From assembly GCA_032622095.1 (NCBI GenBank), contig CP136069.1, forward strand, positions 89,086,618-89,150,617: a stretch of 64,000 nt of DNA, read 5' to 3'. Positions 11,306 to 22,267 of the stretch are shown here, piece by piece. The position numbers and the translations under genes are program-made. The notes beneath the pieces are model-generated. The model was given only the letters and a program-made list of their open reading frames with translations, was not told where the DNA came from and searched no databases. Source of the DNA: Siphonodentalium dalli. Its lineage: Eukaryota > Mollusca > Scaphopoda > Gadilida > Siphonodentaliidae. Within the stretch, counting starts at the first letter, position 1. Every line of letters starts with the position of its first letter.

Positions 11306-11922
11306 ATGGTATCTGGAGAAGTCGGCCCCAGAGAAGTCAGCCCCAACAGAAGTCGGCCCGAGTAAATTAAATATTGCTCAAGAGAAGTCAGCCCCATTAT
11401 TAATCACTGCTCGCTATTGCCTGTGGCACAAATAGGTTTTATATAGTGTCAAAAAGTTCATCACATTATATCACTTTATATATTTCCATTTGCCTTATTT
11501 GATTTATGATGACTGATGTGTTTGTGGTTGGACCTACATGTTACATGTATTAAGACAGAAATATGTTTCAATAACTGGCTTAAACTTTTGTGCGCTTTCT
11601 TAAAATTGACGTATTAAGCGCATACATCAAAGGGACTTGGCATTCATTTTGCATCGCTGTCATCTATAATGATGAATGCGTTGATAAAGAAAGGTTGGGT
11701 AAATGGGGGGTCACAAATTCCGTTTTTCCCAGGTGATTATGATTTGTGAGTCGTCATTCAACGTGTTCAAAGTGGCATGATGGCATGTGTTGCTTCTTAT
11801 GGAACACCTCCACAACGAGTAATTTGAACATGGGGCCAACTTTTCCTGGGCCGACTTTGTTTATGGCCGAATTCGTACCAGGGCCAACTTTGTAGTGGCC
11901 CAACTTCTCCTGTATTCCATAT
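11306..11922. mobile_element. Element with GAGAAGTCGGCCCC subterminal repeats
   Basis: The left end has three or four direct copies of GAGAAGTCGGCCCC (11316-11395). The right end (11834-11915) has the complement-type 'GGGCCGACTT', 'GGGCCAACTT' and 'GGCCCAACTTCTCC'. Inverted subterminal clusters at both ends suggest a ~615-bp non-autonomous DNA transposon of unknown superfamily. Confidence 0.5.
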
Positions 11923-12633
11923 AATATTAGCTAAACATTGCCAGTCAGTTATATATGAATAAATCTAATCCATTTCTCTGTCTGTCTCCTTATATAATCT
12001 GAACATCCCTGGCAATGAAAACTACTTGGAAGGGGATACGACCATGCAATCATAACCTTCCTGGTATATATGTATAAATAAAGTTTGCCAGTACGTGTAT
12101 ATAAATTTTCAATGAATATAGACAATTGTCAAACCTGTCAGAAGAAAGATACATTAGTCCAAGGTGACATAGAAAATTTCAACAGGACAGCCTATAGTGA
12201 TTTCATAAACCCCATTTGGGGCACTATTTTTAGTGACTAACAGAATTCTATTTGATGGTAAAATGTCTTACATGTATTGCCCAATGATACCCAATGTGCA
12301 ATAGTTTATGTTGAACAGACACAATTATTTCTAAATATACATACTTCATCAATGTTTAAATTGTCTCCCATTGTTAAATTCAAGTACTAGATAGGAATTA
12401 ATGAAGAATTATTACTTGATTAGCTAGATATCAGCACATGATAACTTCATATCAGCCTGAGACTATCAGTCTACAAAATATGGAGGGGGGTAAATTTTGA
12501 AAGAAATTAATAAACATGCAAGCATGTGTTTTGAAAATGAGAGCAAGGAGAACACGAGAATGGCGCAGTTTCAAGCAAAATCTCCCTCATTAACCCTTCG
12601 ATGAATAACTAGTCAGTGGTGTTTGGTTCACTT
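11923..12633. other. Unassigned spacer
   Basis: No supported feature. Confidence 0.4.
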
Positions 12634-12706
12634 GGGGAATGTTCAGATAATAAGTTCAATAAACAGCCTAAGCATGTTTGTTGAACTTATTATCTGAACA
12701 TTCCCT
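12634..12706. repeat. Foldback repeat (second copy at 39172-39239)
   Basis: Arms GGGAATGTTCAGATAATAAG and its complement are separated by a ~10-nt loop. A related foldback with 'GAAATGTTCAGATACTAAG' is at 39172-39239. No flanking duplication identified. Confidence 0.7.
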
Positions 12707-12791
12707 CCAAATGACTGAATACGACTCCTGTGTCTTATGCCTTAATACTATCAGAACAAAAGAGTAGTATACAATTTCAAGTTTTCAACTA

Positions 12792-13011
12792 CAGTAATGC
12801 TCTAAGTAATCGACTCCTTAACCACAGCAGAATTATGGGTAACTTTTCAGGATTTAGTCGGAAATATGGCTTGTTGCCATTAATCGGAAAGCTCTCGGAT
12901 CTCACTGAGAGCTTTCCAATGAATGGCAACAAGCCATATTTCCGACTAAATCCTGAAAAGTTACCCATAATTCTGCTGTGGTTAAGGAGTCGATAACTTA
13001 GAGCATTACTG
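12792..13011. mobile_element. TA-flanked palindromic MITE, long form
   Basis: TA at 12790-12791 and 13012-13013. Ends CAGTAATGCTC and GAGCATTACTG, near-perfect palindrome of 220 bp, arms meeting near 12902. Differences from the 4894-5106 copy are scattered substitutions, several of them mirrored in both arms. Confidence 0.88.
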
Positions 13012-13259
13012 TATTACTTTTATAGCCTAATGGAAGAATTACTGTATGAGAGGGTTAAAAGAACAAAGAGTAGAAAGATAAATTTAGCCATACAACCCCA
13101 TATAATTGATTTTTTTTTGATTTTTTAGAAAGTTTATTTTTAGTTTAGTTTCTCTATATCCCCAAATTGGCAGATGAAACATTGCATATGTGAGGTGCCC
13201 AATGGGTGCACATCATAATATTCACCTTCTGGGAACTTAAATTTGAGTCACGGTCTCCC

Positions 13260-13385
13260 ATAGCAGACGAGGCCAAGCAGAATGAGGTATCCAGAGGGTG
13301 AATTTAGTGATGCTAGCCCGATGTGAGGGGTAGCTTCACTAAATTCACCCTCTGGGGACCTCATTCTGCAAATGTCCGGCACCAT
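13260..13385. mobile_element. Partial copy of the AGTGTGTCTG MITE family
   Basis: Foldback of 'CAGAGGGTGAATTTAGTGATG' type blocks with 'AATTCACCCTCTGGGGACC', as in 7801-8166. The left terminus is missing. Confidence 0.6.
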
Positions 13386-13910
13386 ATTCTCAGGCCTGAG
13401 TCTCAACCATCGATCAATAGTGACGTGTAGTATTTTTGACTAAAATCAAGAATAGTGCAGCTGCCAAATAGTGATAGAATACAATTTTATCACTAAAGAT
13501 GCAAAACAGCTTTGAATTTTGGCATAAAAACCCAAACATGTCACATTATTTTGTACTTAGGAAGATCCACTGACTTAATTGGAAAAAACATATCTTACTT
13601 GGTCAATTTAGATAACTACTGATAAATACCACAATCTAATCTCATTTACAAATGTCTTTACTTCAAGCATTCGGTCCGATCTGGACCTTCATTAGGAAAA
13701 ATATAATTTGTGAATTTACGCTAATCTGACAAGATGTAGTTGTGTGCTAAAGGAAATTGTTGACAAACAGATGAAGGACGCCAGTCTAATTAAATTAGAC
13801 CGTGTTTCATCTCAATTAACAGATGAAATTAATAAGATGGAGCCTGGATATTTATCAGACTGGAAGGACGCCAACCCATGGCAATAGCTTAAACTTGACT
13901 TTGTCAAAAT
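13386..13910. other. Unassigned spacer
   Basis: No ORF or strong repeat; a short duplicated phrase 'GGACGCCA' occurs at 13777 and 13865. Confidence 0.4.
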
Positions 13911-14480
13911 AAGATAAAAACTTAAATTTATATATGTATATATATAACAGAATATATATAAAAAAAATTGTCAGTTGTCACCACATACCGGTATGTACAA
14001 TTGTATGTGCTTTTTGTTAAGAAAGTTATCTCTATCTATCCTTTATCTATTTGTCAGCTTATATGTCCTTAACATTCATAGAGAAGATTAATAAATACTC
14101 TTTAAGATAAAAACTTAAATTTATATATGTATATATATAACAGAATATATATAAAAAAAATTGTCAGTTGTCACCACATACCGGTATGTAAGTGCTTTTT
14201 GTTAAGAAAGTTATCTCTATCTATCCTTTATCTATTTGTCAGCTTATATGTCCTTAACATTCATAGAGAAGATTAATAAATACTCTTTAAGATAAAAACT
14301 TAAATTTATATATGTACATGTATATATATAACAGAATATATATAAAAAAAATTGTCAGTTGTCACCACATACCAGTATGTATGTGCTTTTTGTTAAGAAA
14401 GTTATCTCTATCTATCCTTTATCTATTTGTCAGCTTATATGTCCTTAACATTCATAGAGAAGATTAATAAATACTCTTAA
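13911..14480. repeat. Three-copy tandem repeat, ~183-195-bp unit
   Basis: Nearly identical units begin at about 13911, 14106 and 14289, each with 'GATAAAAACTTAAATTTA', a TATATA run, 'CACATACCGGTATG' and 'AGTTATCTCTATCTATCC'. The high identity points to recent duplication. Confidence 0.9.
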
Positions 14481-14515
14481 AACAGAATGGGAGAATCCAT
14501 AAGTAAAGAAATGTG

Positions 14516-15003
14516 TAAAGGCCCACTTAATTTTCGAACCCCCAGATCACAAGTATAAAATATATGCCATGTATTATATATACCATTCGAAAGAGGAAGC
14601 TCCAAAACATTGTATTATCAACTTATCCAGTGTAATAAACAGTGAACATGTTGTTTTTGTTGAGCTACCGATGTGTTTTGTGCTTAAGTTTCATATAGTT
14701 TTGTTGTGCAAATGGAAAGGGAATAACTCTATATTTTATAGATAGAGTTATTCCCCTTCCATTGAAATACATTTTTAGTTTAAATTCTATTGCATTCTGG
14801 GAGCCAAAACGGGGGTAATCTTTTTATGAATTCATCTGTTTTCTACTTCTCTGTGGTCATCTTCTGAGACTCAAGACGTTTCAAATGGTGATGAATTATA
14901 GTATTTTAATCACAATTTATGGCATAGATTGTTATTAACCTGTATATCAAGGCACCATAAAAAAAAAAAATCTGTGACTCTAAAATTAAGTGGGCCTTTA
15001 AGC
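14516..15003. mobile_element. MITE with AAAGGCCCACTTAATTTT ends
   Basis: Inverted ends AAAGGCCCACTTAATTTT (14517) and AAAATTAAGTGGGCCTTTAA (ending near 15002). The right flank keeps TTAA while the left reads GTAA, so an original TTAA duplication has probably decayed. An internal hairpin 'GGAATAACTCTA' / 'TAGAGTTATTCC' lies at about 14720-14755. Confidence 0.65.
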
Positions 15004-15183
15004 TATATATTATATGATGAATCTTATTCAAATGATGCGTGCCTCTCCCCTTAAAGGCAGGAAATTGTACTAGCTGGTATAGGTATCCATAAAAAAATGA
15101 GGTCTGAATGTCTACGATTTTAAATCTGGTGGTCTCATTTTATATGGGGCCGATTTCTCCATATTTAGCACGTGGTGATGATC

Positions 15184-17715
15184 TCAAACTTGAAGCAGTG
15201 TAGCAGCACTCGCTCTCTGACTAAGAACATGTCTATCAAACAGATACCAGAATGCTTGATAAAAATTGACAAGAGAATAATCATGCTGGCTTCCCCTCAT
15301 GAAAGGGGGAAGGTTATCTAAAACAAGTTTGAGGTGGGCATAAAGCTTCCACCGATGTTCATCGTCAAGCGAAAGAACATGGATTATAAGTAAAGTCAAA
15401 ATGTCGTCACAACAAGTATCAACGCTCTCCACACCTTGTAACCTTGGTAACGCAGTAGCAATATACTTAACCATTTTTGTCAAACATTTAAGTTTTGAAA
15501 GCACTGTTACTGCTTTAATAGTATCCAATGTATACAGTTTGAGTTCTTTTAATGTCTCATCCCATATTTGGAAATGTTGCTCAGTATTTATGTTAGCACA
15601 TTTCTCGTCCAGGTCAGTGAGGTCACTAGGAACTGATATAGATGAAGCGACTGATGAAGTATCCGAATAACTCCAAGGCCGACGAAGTAAGTCACTCGAC
15701 ACTTGAGCAGCTTCATCATTTGCTCTTGTGTACAACAGATCAACATTAGCACTATCAAAATCAAAATCATCGTAAGATAAATGTCCGTCTGTTGAAACAG
15801 CCCTCACCTTTGATTGTTCATCATATGTACCATCCAATGGAAATTTGTTGTCAGCAACTGCATAGAGGTTACTAAAATCAATATCATTTTTGTAACAGAA
15901 GTAACACTCAATCCAAGGTTCTGTTAAACCCAAGTCCATGGGGGTTAATTTTGATAATGCATTACCAAGGCTACCACAGACACTTTCATAACAACCCTCA
16001 TAGAAATCTGCCAGCTGATGAAGAATTTCTCTGTGTAGGCAGTCCCCATATGCAATCCACAGTTTGTTCGACATGTCTTTCCCATCTTCTGATAATGCAA
16101 TGTACAGCGTTCTTATCATTTGGCGCATATGATGATTTATTTTATGCCGCAAATTCTCTAAAGCAAACTTGAGTGGCTGATATGAGGTTCTATCAGGATC
16201 CGAATCATCCACTTGCTTGGAAAAATTAGAGCGTGACTTCCTACCATTAACAGTTGAATATGCCATTAAATCTAACAGTTCTTTTTCCGATTTATCAATG
16301 ACAGTTTTTCTATCGTTACCCGACTGACTTTCATCTGAGTGTTTACGGAGGACAACGACTTGGTCTTCGTCTTCAGTCACAACCAGATCATCAAAGGAAC
16401 TAACGGATGAGTTATCATTTGCATTTGATTTCTGCCTTTGCACTGAGAACAATTGCACTTCCTCTAATGACAGTTTAATAACTTTAGAAATGGACTCTGT
16501 GAATTCATAGTGAAGCTTCATTACTTTACGGTTTTCCTTGAGCAGTATCAAAACCTTATCAGTCAGTGTATTCCACTCCACTGGTTTTATATCGCCATCA
16601 ATCAAATCGCCTTCTGAGGTACCGTCACTCAACATCTGTACCCCGGTAGATTCATCAGTAACCTTGAGCTCATCCAGTGTATTCTTGATTGCTTCCCGAA
16701 CACAGAGAATGCGTAATTTATTTCTGCAAACAGAATCAATCTCCTTTTGTGTGAACTTCAGCTTTTCCGATATATCAACATACGTTCTATGAAAACTATT
16801 AACAAATGTCTTACTCTTTGTCTTTGTATGTTTTGTTTGTGGTCTATACAGAACAGATTTGATATTCTCTCTGACTAAAGACAAACTCTGTTTTTGACCA
16901 TGTAGATCATCTCTAATTTTCCTTTTCTCCATCAGGGAATCTCCATTAGAATCATCTTGCCTCTTTTCTTTTTCAACTTCTAATTGTGCTAATTCAAGCT
17001 TCCTATCAAAATTATTAATGTCCCACACAATATGCTTGAGAAACACCGAAAGAAAATCAGGGCTGCAAATTCGGACATATTGCTCGCGCTGAAATCCTTC
17101 TGTTTTGAGCAATCTCTCTCGTTGCTTAGACAAAGTTGATTCAAGCAGCACCATGGAATTTGTCACTTTATTCACTTGATATTCTATACTTTGTAATAAT
17201 CTGTCAATCAAAACAAGCCCCTCCTGCAACCCTGGCATATCCTCTTTGTGTAATATGATAGCTGGGAGAATATAGCAGTGCAGAAGCCGGAGAACCTCAC
17301 TTGCTACCTTCTTTTCATCTTTGTATTCCTTGCTTTTAATCTTGCTCATAAAATACGAAACAGAATCGAACATGTCTTCAAGATTTATATCAAAATCAAA
17401 GCATTCACCAGACTCCCTCAGCGAGTTAGGATACAACACAGCATAATCTTGTTTTCTACTTAAACTTGCCGAATCTGTAGGTTGTTGATTGTAGGAAGAA
17501 ATAATTGGTTTCCACCTGAGGTCCTTCCCGATGCAGTCTACGAGTACACTATCCACTGCAAAGGTTTTGAACCATATAACTGGAGAAATTTGTATAGGTT
17601 CATCTGTCGCTTGGCTATGTGGAGAAAGATTTCCAATGACAGGCTTGTATCCCTGATACAGGCCAATATCTGAGAATGTCCTGTCCCCACTCTCACTTCT
17701 AATCTGCAGCTGCAT
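15184..17715 (-). CDS. VPS9-like domain protein (putative Rab5-family GEF), 843 aa
   Basis: A single uninterrupted 843-codon reading frame. The ATG is supported by an in-frame TAA 18 nt upstream and by a splice acceptor 65 nt upstream (17781). Residues 1-130 are not recognised. About 190-290 is charged and helical, possibly coiled coil. About 355-375, 430-460 and 620-705 are acidic or Ser-rich linkers (e.g. SDTSSVASSIS). The last ~110 residues resemble a divergent VPS9 domain: a helix-forming 'SKLKCLTKMV', then CCDDILTLLIIHVL around D770-D771, then HDYSLVNFYQAFWYL around Y813 and N817. VPS9 domains normally carry an Asp in 'DDxLPxLxYV' and a Tyr in 'YYxTNLxSA', and activate Rab5-type GTPases on early endosomes. 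That function is inference. The expected Pro and Tyr of the first motif are replaced by Thr and His. The coding part has no intron; a retained gene is likelier than a retrocopy because a 5' intron is implied. Confidence 0.65.
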   Translation of the reverse strand: MQLQIRSESGDRTFSDIGLYQGYKPVIGNLSPHSQATDEPIQISPVIWFKTFAVDSVLVDCIGKDLRWKPIISSYNQQPTDSASLSRKQDYAVLYPNSLRESGECFDFDINLEDMFDSVSYFMSKIKSKEYKDEKKVASEVLRLLHCYILPAIILHKEDMPGLQEGLVLIDRLLQSIEYQVNKVTNSMVLLESTLSKQRERLLKTEGFQREQYVRICSPDFLSVFLKHIVWDINNFDRKLELAQLEVEKEKRQDDSNGDSLMEKRKIRDDLHGQKQSLSLVRENIKSVLYRPQTKHTKTKSKTFVNSFHRTYVDISEKLKFTQKEIDSVCRNKLRILCVREAIKNTLDELKVTDESTGVQMLSDGTSEGDLIDGDIKPVEWNTLTDKVLILLKENRKVMKLHYEFTESISKVIKLSLEEVQLFSVQRQKSNANDNSSVSSFDDLVVTEDEDQVVVLRKHSDESQSGNDRKTVIDKSEKELLDLMAYSTVNGRKSRSNFSKQVDDSDPDRTSYQPLKFALENLRHKINHHMRQMIRTLYIALSEDGKDMSNKLWIAYGDCLHREILHQLADFYEGCYESVCGSLGNALSKLTPMDLGLTEPWIECYFCYKNDIDFSNLYAVADNKFPLDGTYDEQSKVRAVSTDGHLSYDDFDFDSANVDLLYTRANDEAAQVSSDLLRRPWSYSDTSSVASSISVPSDLTDLDEKCANINTEQHFQIWDETLKELKLYTLDTIKAVTVLSKLKCLTKMVKYIATALPRLQGVESVDTCCDDILTLLIIHVLSLDDEHRWKLYAHLKLVLDNLPPFMRGSQHDYSLVNFYQAFWYLFDRHVLSQRASAATLLQV

Positions 17716-17780
17716 CTTTGTGAAATTCAGTTATCAATCAACAATACATCAACTCAGATAGATAGGAGGTGCCATTCGAC

Positions 17781-17798
17781 CTGCAAATATAAAATGTT
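17781..17798 (-). promoter_or_regulatory. Probable 3' splice acceptor in the 5' UTR of the VPS9-like gene
   Basis: On the minus strand the sequence reads ACATTTTATATTTGCAG followed by GTCGAATGG: a T-rich tract ending in CAG, 65 nt before the ATG. This implies a non-coding first exon further right, with the TTAA MITE and possibly the whole piggyBac-like element inside that intron. The donor was not located. Confidence 0.5.
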
Positions 17799-17819
17799 TT
17801 GTCATGCCCATCAATGAGA

Positions 17820-17954
17820 TTAACCCTTTCAGTGCCAAGTCCGATTTAGAGCTCTTTCCATCAATGTATCACATTATTATAATCAATAAATTTGAAAAAT
17901 TATCAAGGAAATATGGGCTGATACAAAAATCGGACTTGGCACTGAAAGGGTTAA
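17820..17954. mobile_element. Short piggyBac-type MITE next to the VPS9-like gene
   Basis: 135 bp from TTAA to TTAA. The arms are 26-bp perfect inverted repeats beginning TTAACCCTTTCAGTGCCAAG, with a ~80-bp AT-rich centre. The target and first bases match the ends of the large element starting at 18059. Confidence 0.9.
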
Positions 17955-18651
17955 CTTAACCAACAATGGCAGAGAGCAAGAAACATGAAATTAATAGATA
18001 TTCACTTCGAATGAATCGACCCATTAATGAAAATCCCAGTCGGAGAGACCATGGTTAATTAACCCTTTCAGCGTTTACCTCCTACAGAGGAGAACGTCAT
18101 GACGTTACTCCCCTTGACGACGTTATCCACTGACGGCGGCGCCCTGATCATATTACACCTATACATTAACGTCGCATTTTTACTCACTGTGAGACTGCTT
18201 AGCGTTCATTTACCTGTTGATTCTTTGTTTCCTTGTTTGGTGTAATAACTTATGGTGGTATTAACTGGCAAAATCAGACAACTATGTCAATTACATCGCT
18301 AAATTAGTTGATTTATATCAATTATAACCAAAGTTAACGAAACGGTAACATTGACGGTATACTTCTGTTAATATACGTTCAGCTTATAGGCTTAGAAGAC
18401 GAACTGGATAGGAAACATCATGAGTACGAAGTAGTTTATGGATGGATGGAATACTTACTGAATATTATCAATAAATACTCCCTAACAGACACAATCATGT
18501 ACTCGAACGGAACTCACCGCCCTCCTGCGTGTTGACATCGGCAGGCTCACCCGATGAACACAGGTGGCAGAATAGCATTATTACAAAAATTTACAAACAA
18601 AACATATGTTTATTCATTGCAAATGTCTGGACTGGAGTAAAGAATGACATC

Positions 18652-19110
18652 GTGTTTTGACAACTTACGGTATACCAGTAATTACTAAGTGATGACTAAT
18701 TAAAAGGGGTGCTTTCAAAACAAACATATGATGCCAATGTTCACTACCACTGAAGGGGTCACTCTCACCAAAAAAAGTGCTGAAGGGTACACATGGTTTG
18801 TAAATGTGCTGAAGGGTACACAGGGTTTGTGATCGGCACAAACACTGTTGCTATATACTTAAACTGTGTTTCTGAAAGTCTTGCGCCCATTAGCAGTTTG
18901 TTTTCAGTTCATTTTAATGTTCATTGGAACCTAAACTATTATTCTCTAACAGAAATCGTGGCAGTTACGAAAACTAAACGTCATTTAGAACGACATCGTG
19001 TTATGACAACTTACGGTACCCAGTGGTACCAGTAATTAAGTGATGACAAATTAAAAGGGGTGTTTGAGTAAAAGCAATTTTTTTGCATGGTGAGAGTGAC
19101 CCCTTCAGCT
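18652..19110. repeat. Direct and inverted repeats in the left part of the piggyBac-like element
   Basis: 'GACAACTTACGGTA' through 'TTAAAAGGGGTG' occurs twice in the same orientation (18659-18713 and 19006-19063). 'TGAAGGGGTCACTCTCACC' (18752) is mirrored by GGTGAGAGTGACCCCTTCA at about 19089-19107. Probably a small nested element; not classified. Confidence 0.55.
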
Positions 19111-20414
19111 TCACTACCACAGTGTTTTCACACACATTTGATCCACCTTTTATTGTTTATTTACTGTAAGTATTGAATGTCAACCTCCGTTCATTGAATA
19201 TCGTTCATTAAAATTTGTTCATTAAACTTCTAATGAAATTGCATATATGTTGTAAAATCAGTTGATTTTCGACAGAATTCATATTCACTGCATACTTCAT
19301 TTACATGTACTGTGGCGGTGATATATTTACATGTAAAGTTAAATAATGCATCAAATGTAGGATTTTAAAAATATCCGTGATTCGCGAAACGCCGTGGGCA
19401 AGTAGCCCACAGAACAGGAAAAGTCAGTTACCATGGGGATTTCAAAATCATGGAAACATAATATTAGTTATATCCATGCTGCCATGCATAGTGTGAGAAT
19501 TTGAGAAAATTCTAAATTCCGTGATTCGAATAAAATAAGTATGTCAGGCACATTGGGCGCAAAAGCAAGAGAATAAATATATGAACTGAATATGAATTAC
19601 ATATCGCCCTAACTTTCCAATCTGCGACCACGTGGGCATCAAAACATAATACGATTTCATATCTCATTTTCAAGACAACGAATATTTAATTGTATAACCA
19701 GAAAAGATGTTGAGCAATAAAACAACTAACACGGTATGAAACTTCTAACTGTCAACTATTATAATTATGAATATTACAAAACAATTTCAAAGATCAAAGC
19801 CGTCACTGAAACCTTCTGAAGTGTGCCAGGCCAATGCATGTAAACATCGAGGTCAGCTGATTATACATTCATGCGAGGCTCGACCAATCAAAAGTGGGTG
19901 GTCTATTTTCGGTCTATGTTCGGTGTTACATTCAACCACAATTTTCTAAATGAGCCCAAACTTGAAGTTTCAAACATTCAGTTTCATTTGACGGCGATTT
20001 TCTTTTCTACGAATGCTGACGAATGAAAAATAAATACGGACAGGTGCAAATGATATCGTAGATTTTTCATTTACATGTACGCCGATTCATGTGGAAATAT
20101 AACTCGGCAGTCGGGAATATGTATGGCCCGATTCTGACTATATAATCGAGTGACAAAGACAACATTGCTCGGGAAACATAAACATGAGTTTGTATTTTGG
20201 TATGAATGTGCAGGCCTAATTTGTGGGGTTTTTTTTTAGAATACCACACAATCAAAATCGAGTCTAGTCTAGTGTATTTGTGTTACCATATCGCGAGTGC
20301 CGAAATCATAGAATAATGATGCATACATAATACAAGTTCAGAAGAATAATTGGGATATCATGCAGGCATGTCATTAAAAATTTCAGTTCAATATTAACTT
20401 AATTCATTAATAAA
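19111..20414. other. Unassigned sequence inside the piggyBac-like element
   Basis: No ORF with a recognisable motif and no strong repeat. Confidence 0.35.
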
Positions 20415-20865
20415 TTAAAGGTACTCAATCCGATCAGAGGGTCCCCATATCACCAAGATACAAAAACAACAACATTTCTTCAAAATACGCTTTTGTTATC
20501 AGAATAGATTAATTGCAACAAAATAATGCTAACCAATGTCAACTATGGTGTAAAATTTCCCAAAACGTGTTTGTCAACATTTTGTTCAACGAATGGCCAT
20601 ATTATTACTTGAGTATTCACGAAATTTTGCCATATTACCACTTGTTTTTAGTGTTATCCATTTTCATCCGCAATTTTGACCGAGACCATCCGGTTGACGG
20701 CGTGTTTCAGGGCCACAAACAACTGAAATAACAAACTTCAAAAATCGATATCTGATCACTCTGAGCTTTTATGGGTAGGTTGCTCGACTCAAATCAAATA
20801 TTTTTTACACCCGAAGCCAAAGAAATAGTAATTTAGGGTTGTTTAATATGATAGAGTACCTTTAA
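20415..20865. mobile_element. Nested TTAA MITE with TTAAAGGTACTC ends
   Basis: TTAA at 20415-20418 and 20862-20865; ends TTAAAGGTACTCAATC and its complement GATAGAGTACCTTTAA. Lies wholly within the larger TTAA-bounded element, so it inserted later. Confidence 0.75.
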
Positions 20866-21275
20866 GCAAACTTATATACACAACTGTAAACAATACAAAT
20901 AGCCCAAAAGCTTTCTCCAGATATACAAAAGTTCATCTGAATATACGAGTACATTTAGTACATCCGAATATAAAATAAATCTTTCGGTCAATAACTAACT
21001 TTCACCACAAAGGTTGGACATACAGTTGTGCCAAACACTCAATTAATGTGACACCAATTACTCAGTTTAAACTATCCTCATGTTGTAGACAAGTGTTCAG
21101 TTTATATAGGCCTACTGACCATCGCTCATCTTATATTATTTCAAACAGACCCAATTGCAGCTCTCACGTCAACCACTGCTGTGATGCATACAGTGTTTGA
21201 TAAATGTTCGATATGTTTGAAACACAGCATAGTTGACCCAATGATCAGAAACTATAATGTTTAAAAATGAACAGG

Positions 21276-21373
21276 TCACAGGCCCCTGGGGAAAATTTCT
21301 AAAATACCGATATAGACTATACCAGTGTATAGTCTATATTGGTATTTCAGTAATTTTTCCCAGGGGCCTGTGA
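21276..21373. repeat. 98-bp near-perfect hairpin
   Basis: Arms of ~47 nt starting TCACAGGCCCCTGGGGAAAA and returning TTTTTCCCAGGGGCCTGTGA, with apex at 'CCAGTG' near 21323. No flanking duplication assigned. Confidence 0.8.
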
Positions 21374-21800
21374 TATTGGTGCTATATAATAATAGCAATT
21401 TGGAGAATATGTTGCAGTGAGAAATTATATTATTGATACTTGATATCGTGTAGTTGGGATTTGTGGTATACATACACATAAGTATAAAACATAATTATTT
21501 TTAAATGTCTTTATGTTTTGGTCATTGGGTCCAACATCTGTGGTCTCAAAGGACATTTGAAGCACATAGAACGCCTGAGGAATGGCAGTTTTGCCGGAAT
21601 AAAAATAAGCATTTAGGCCAAAGTTAATAATGTGTGCGTTGTTTCCTCTAACCGGTGCAAAAATATGGGCAGACGGTAGAGTTTTTCACTCTATTTATAT
21701 ATTTCTTTAATTCTTAAAACAAACCTCATTCAACCGGTTACAAAACAAAACTGACCCCGGGCCCACCACAATCATAACGAATCCTAGATTAGCTACTATT

Positions 21801-21821
21801 GGGGGGGGGGGGGGGGGGGGG
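21801..21821. repeat. Poly-G run
   Basis: About 20 consecutive G residues. The length may be an assembly or sequencing estimate. Confidence 0.8.
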
Positions 21822-22267
21822 TCACGTAATCTTTTGTTCTGGGGACCTGCATGTGCTGTTTCCTCTGAAATATCATCGATTATATGTTATGAAACAACTG
21901 GACAGCTCTTTTCGTTTCCGTAAAGGTATGACATTCTATTCCAGTAATTTGGGAAAAATAATATTCAGACATTTATTTGAGATTTTAGACTGCATTCATG
22001 TGGGTCGTTGTGTTATTTGATCGTTTTCATTTTCTCAAAAGCAATACAATGGAAATGGGTCATGGTTGATGGATAGGCGGGATATATATAGTCTAGAGAA
22101 AACACACACATATAATTCACTTTGTCCATATTATAAAACATTTAAAACAATACAAATCGTGAAGCCCTCTCCTAAAGTATAGATCCCGTGCTCTCTGCCT
22201 TTTGATTTCGCACAAAAGTGTCAGACCACAGGCTTTTATCTATATATTTAATATGCATGTACACTAA

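Noticed and set aside
13911-14480. CRISPR-like array
   Set aside because: Repeats are directly adjacent ~190-bp units with no short repeat/spacer alternation, in a eukaryotic context.
15401-17673. Plus-strand ORFs of 60-89 codons
   Set aside because: Antisense shadows of the 843-codon gene.
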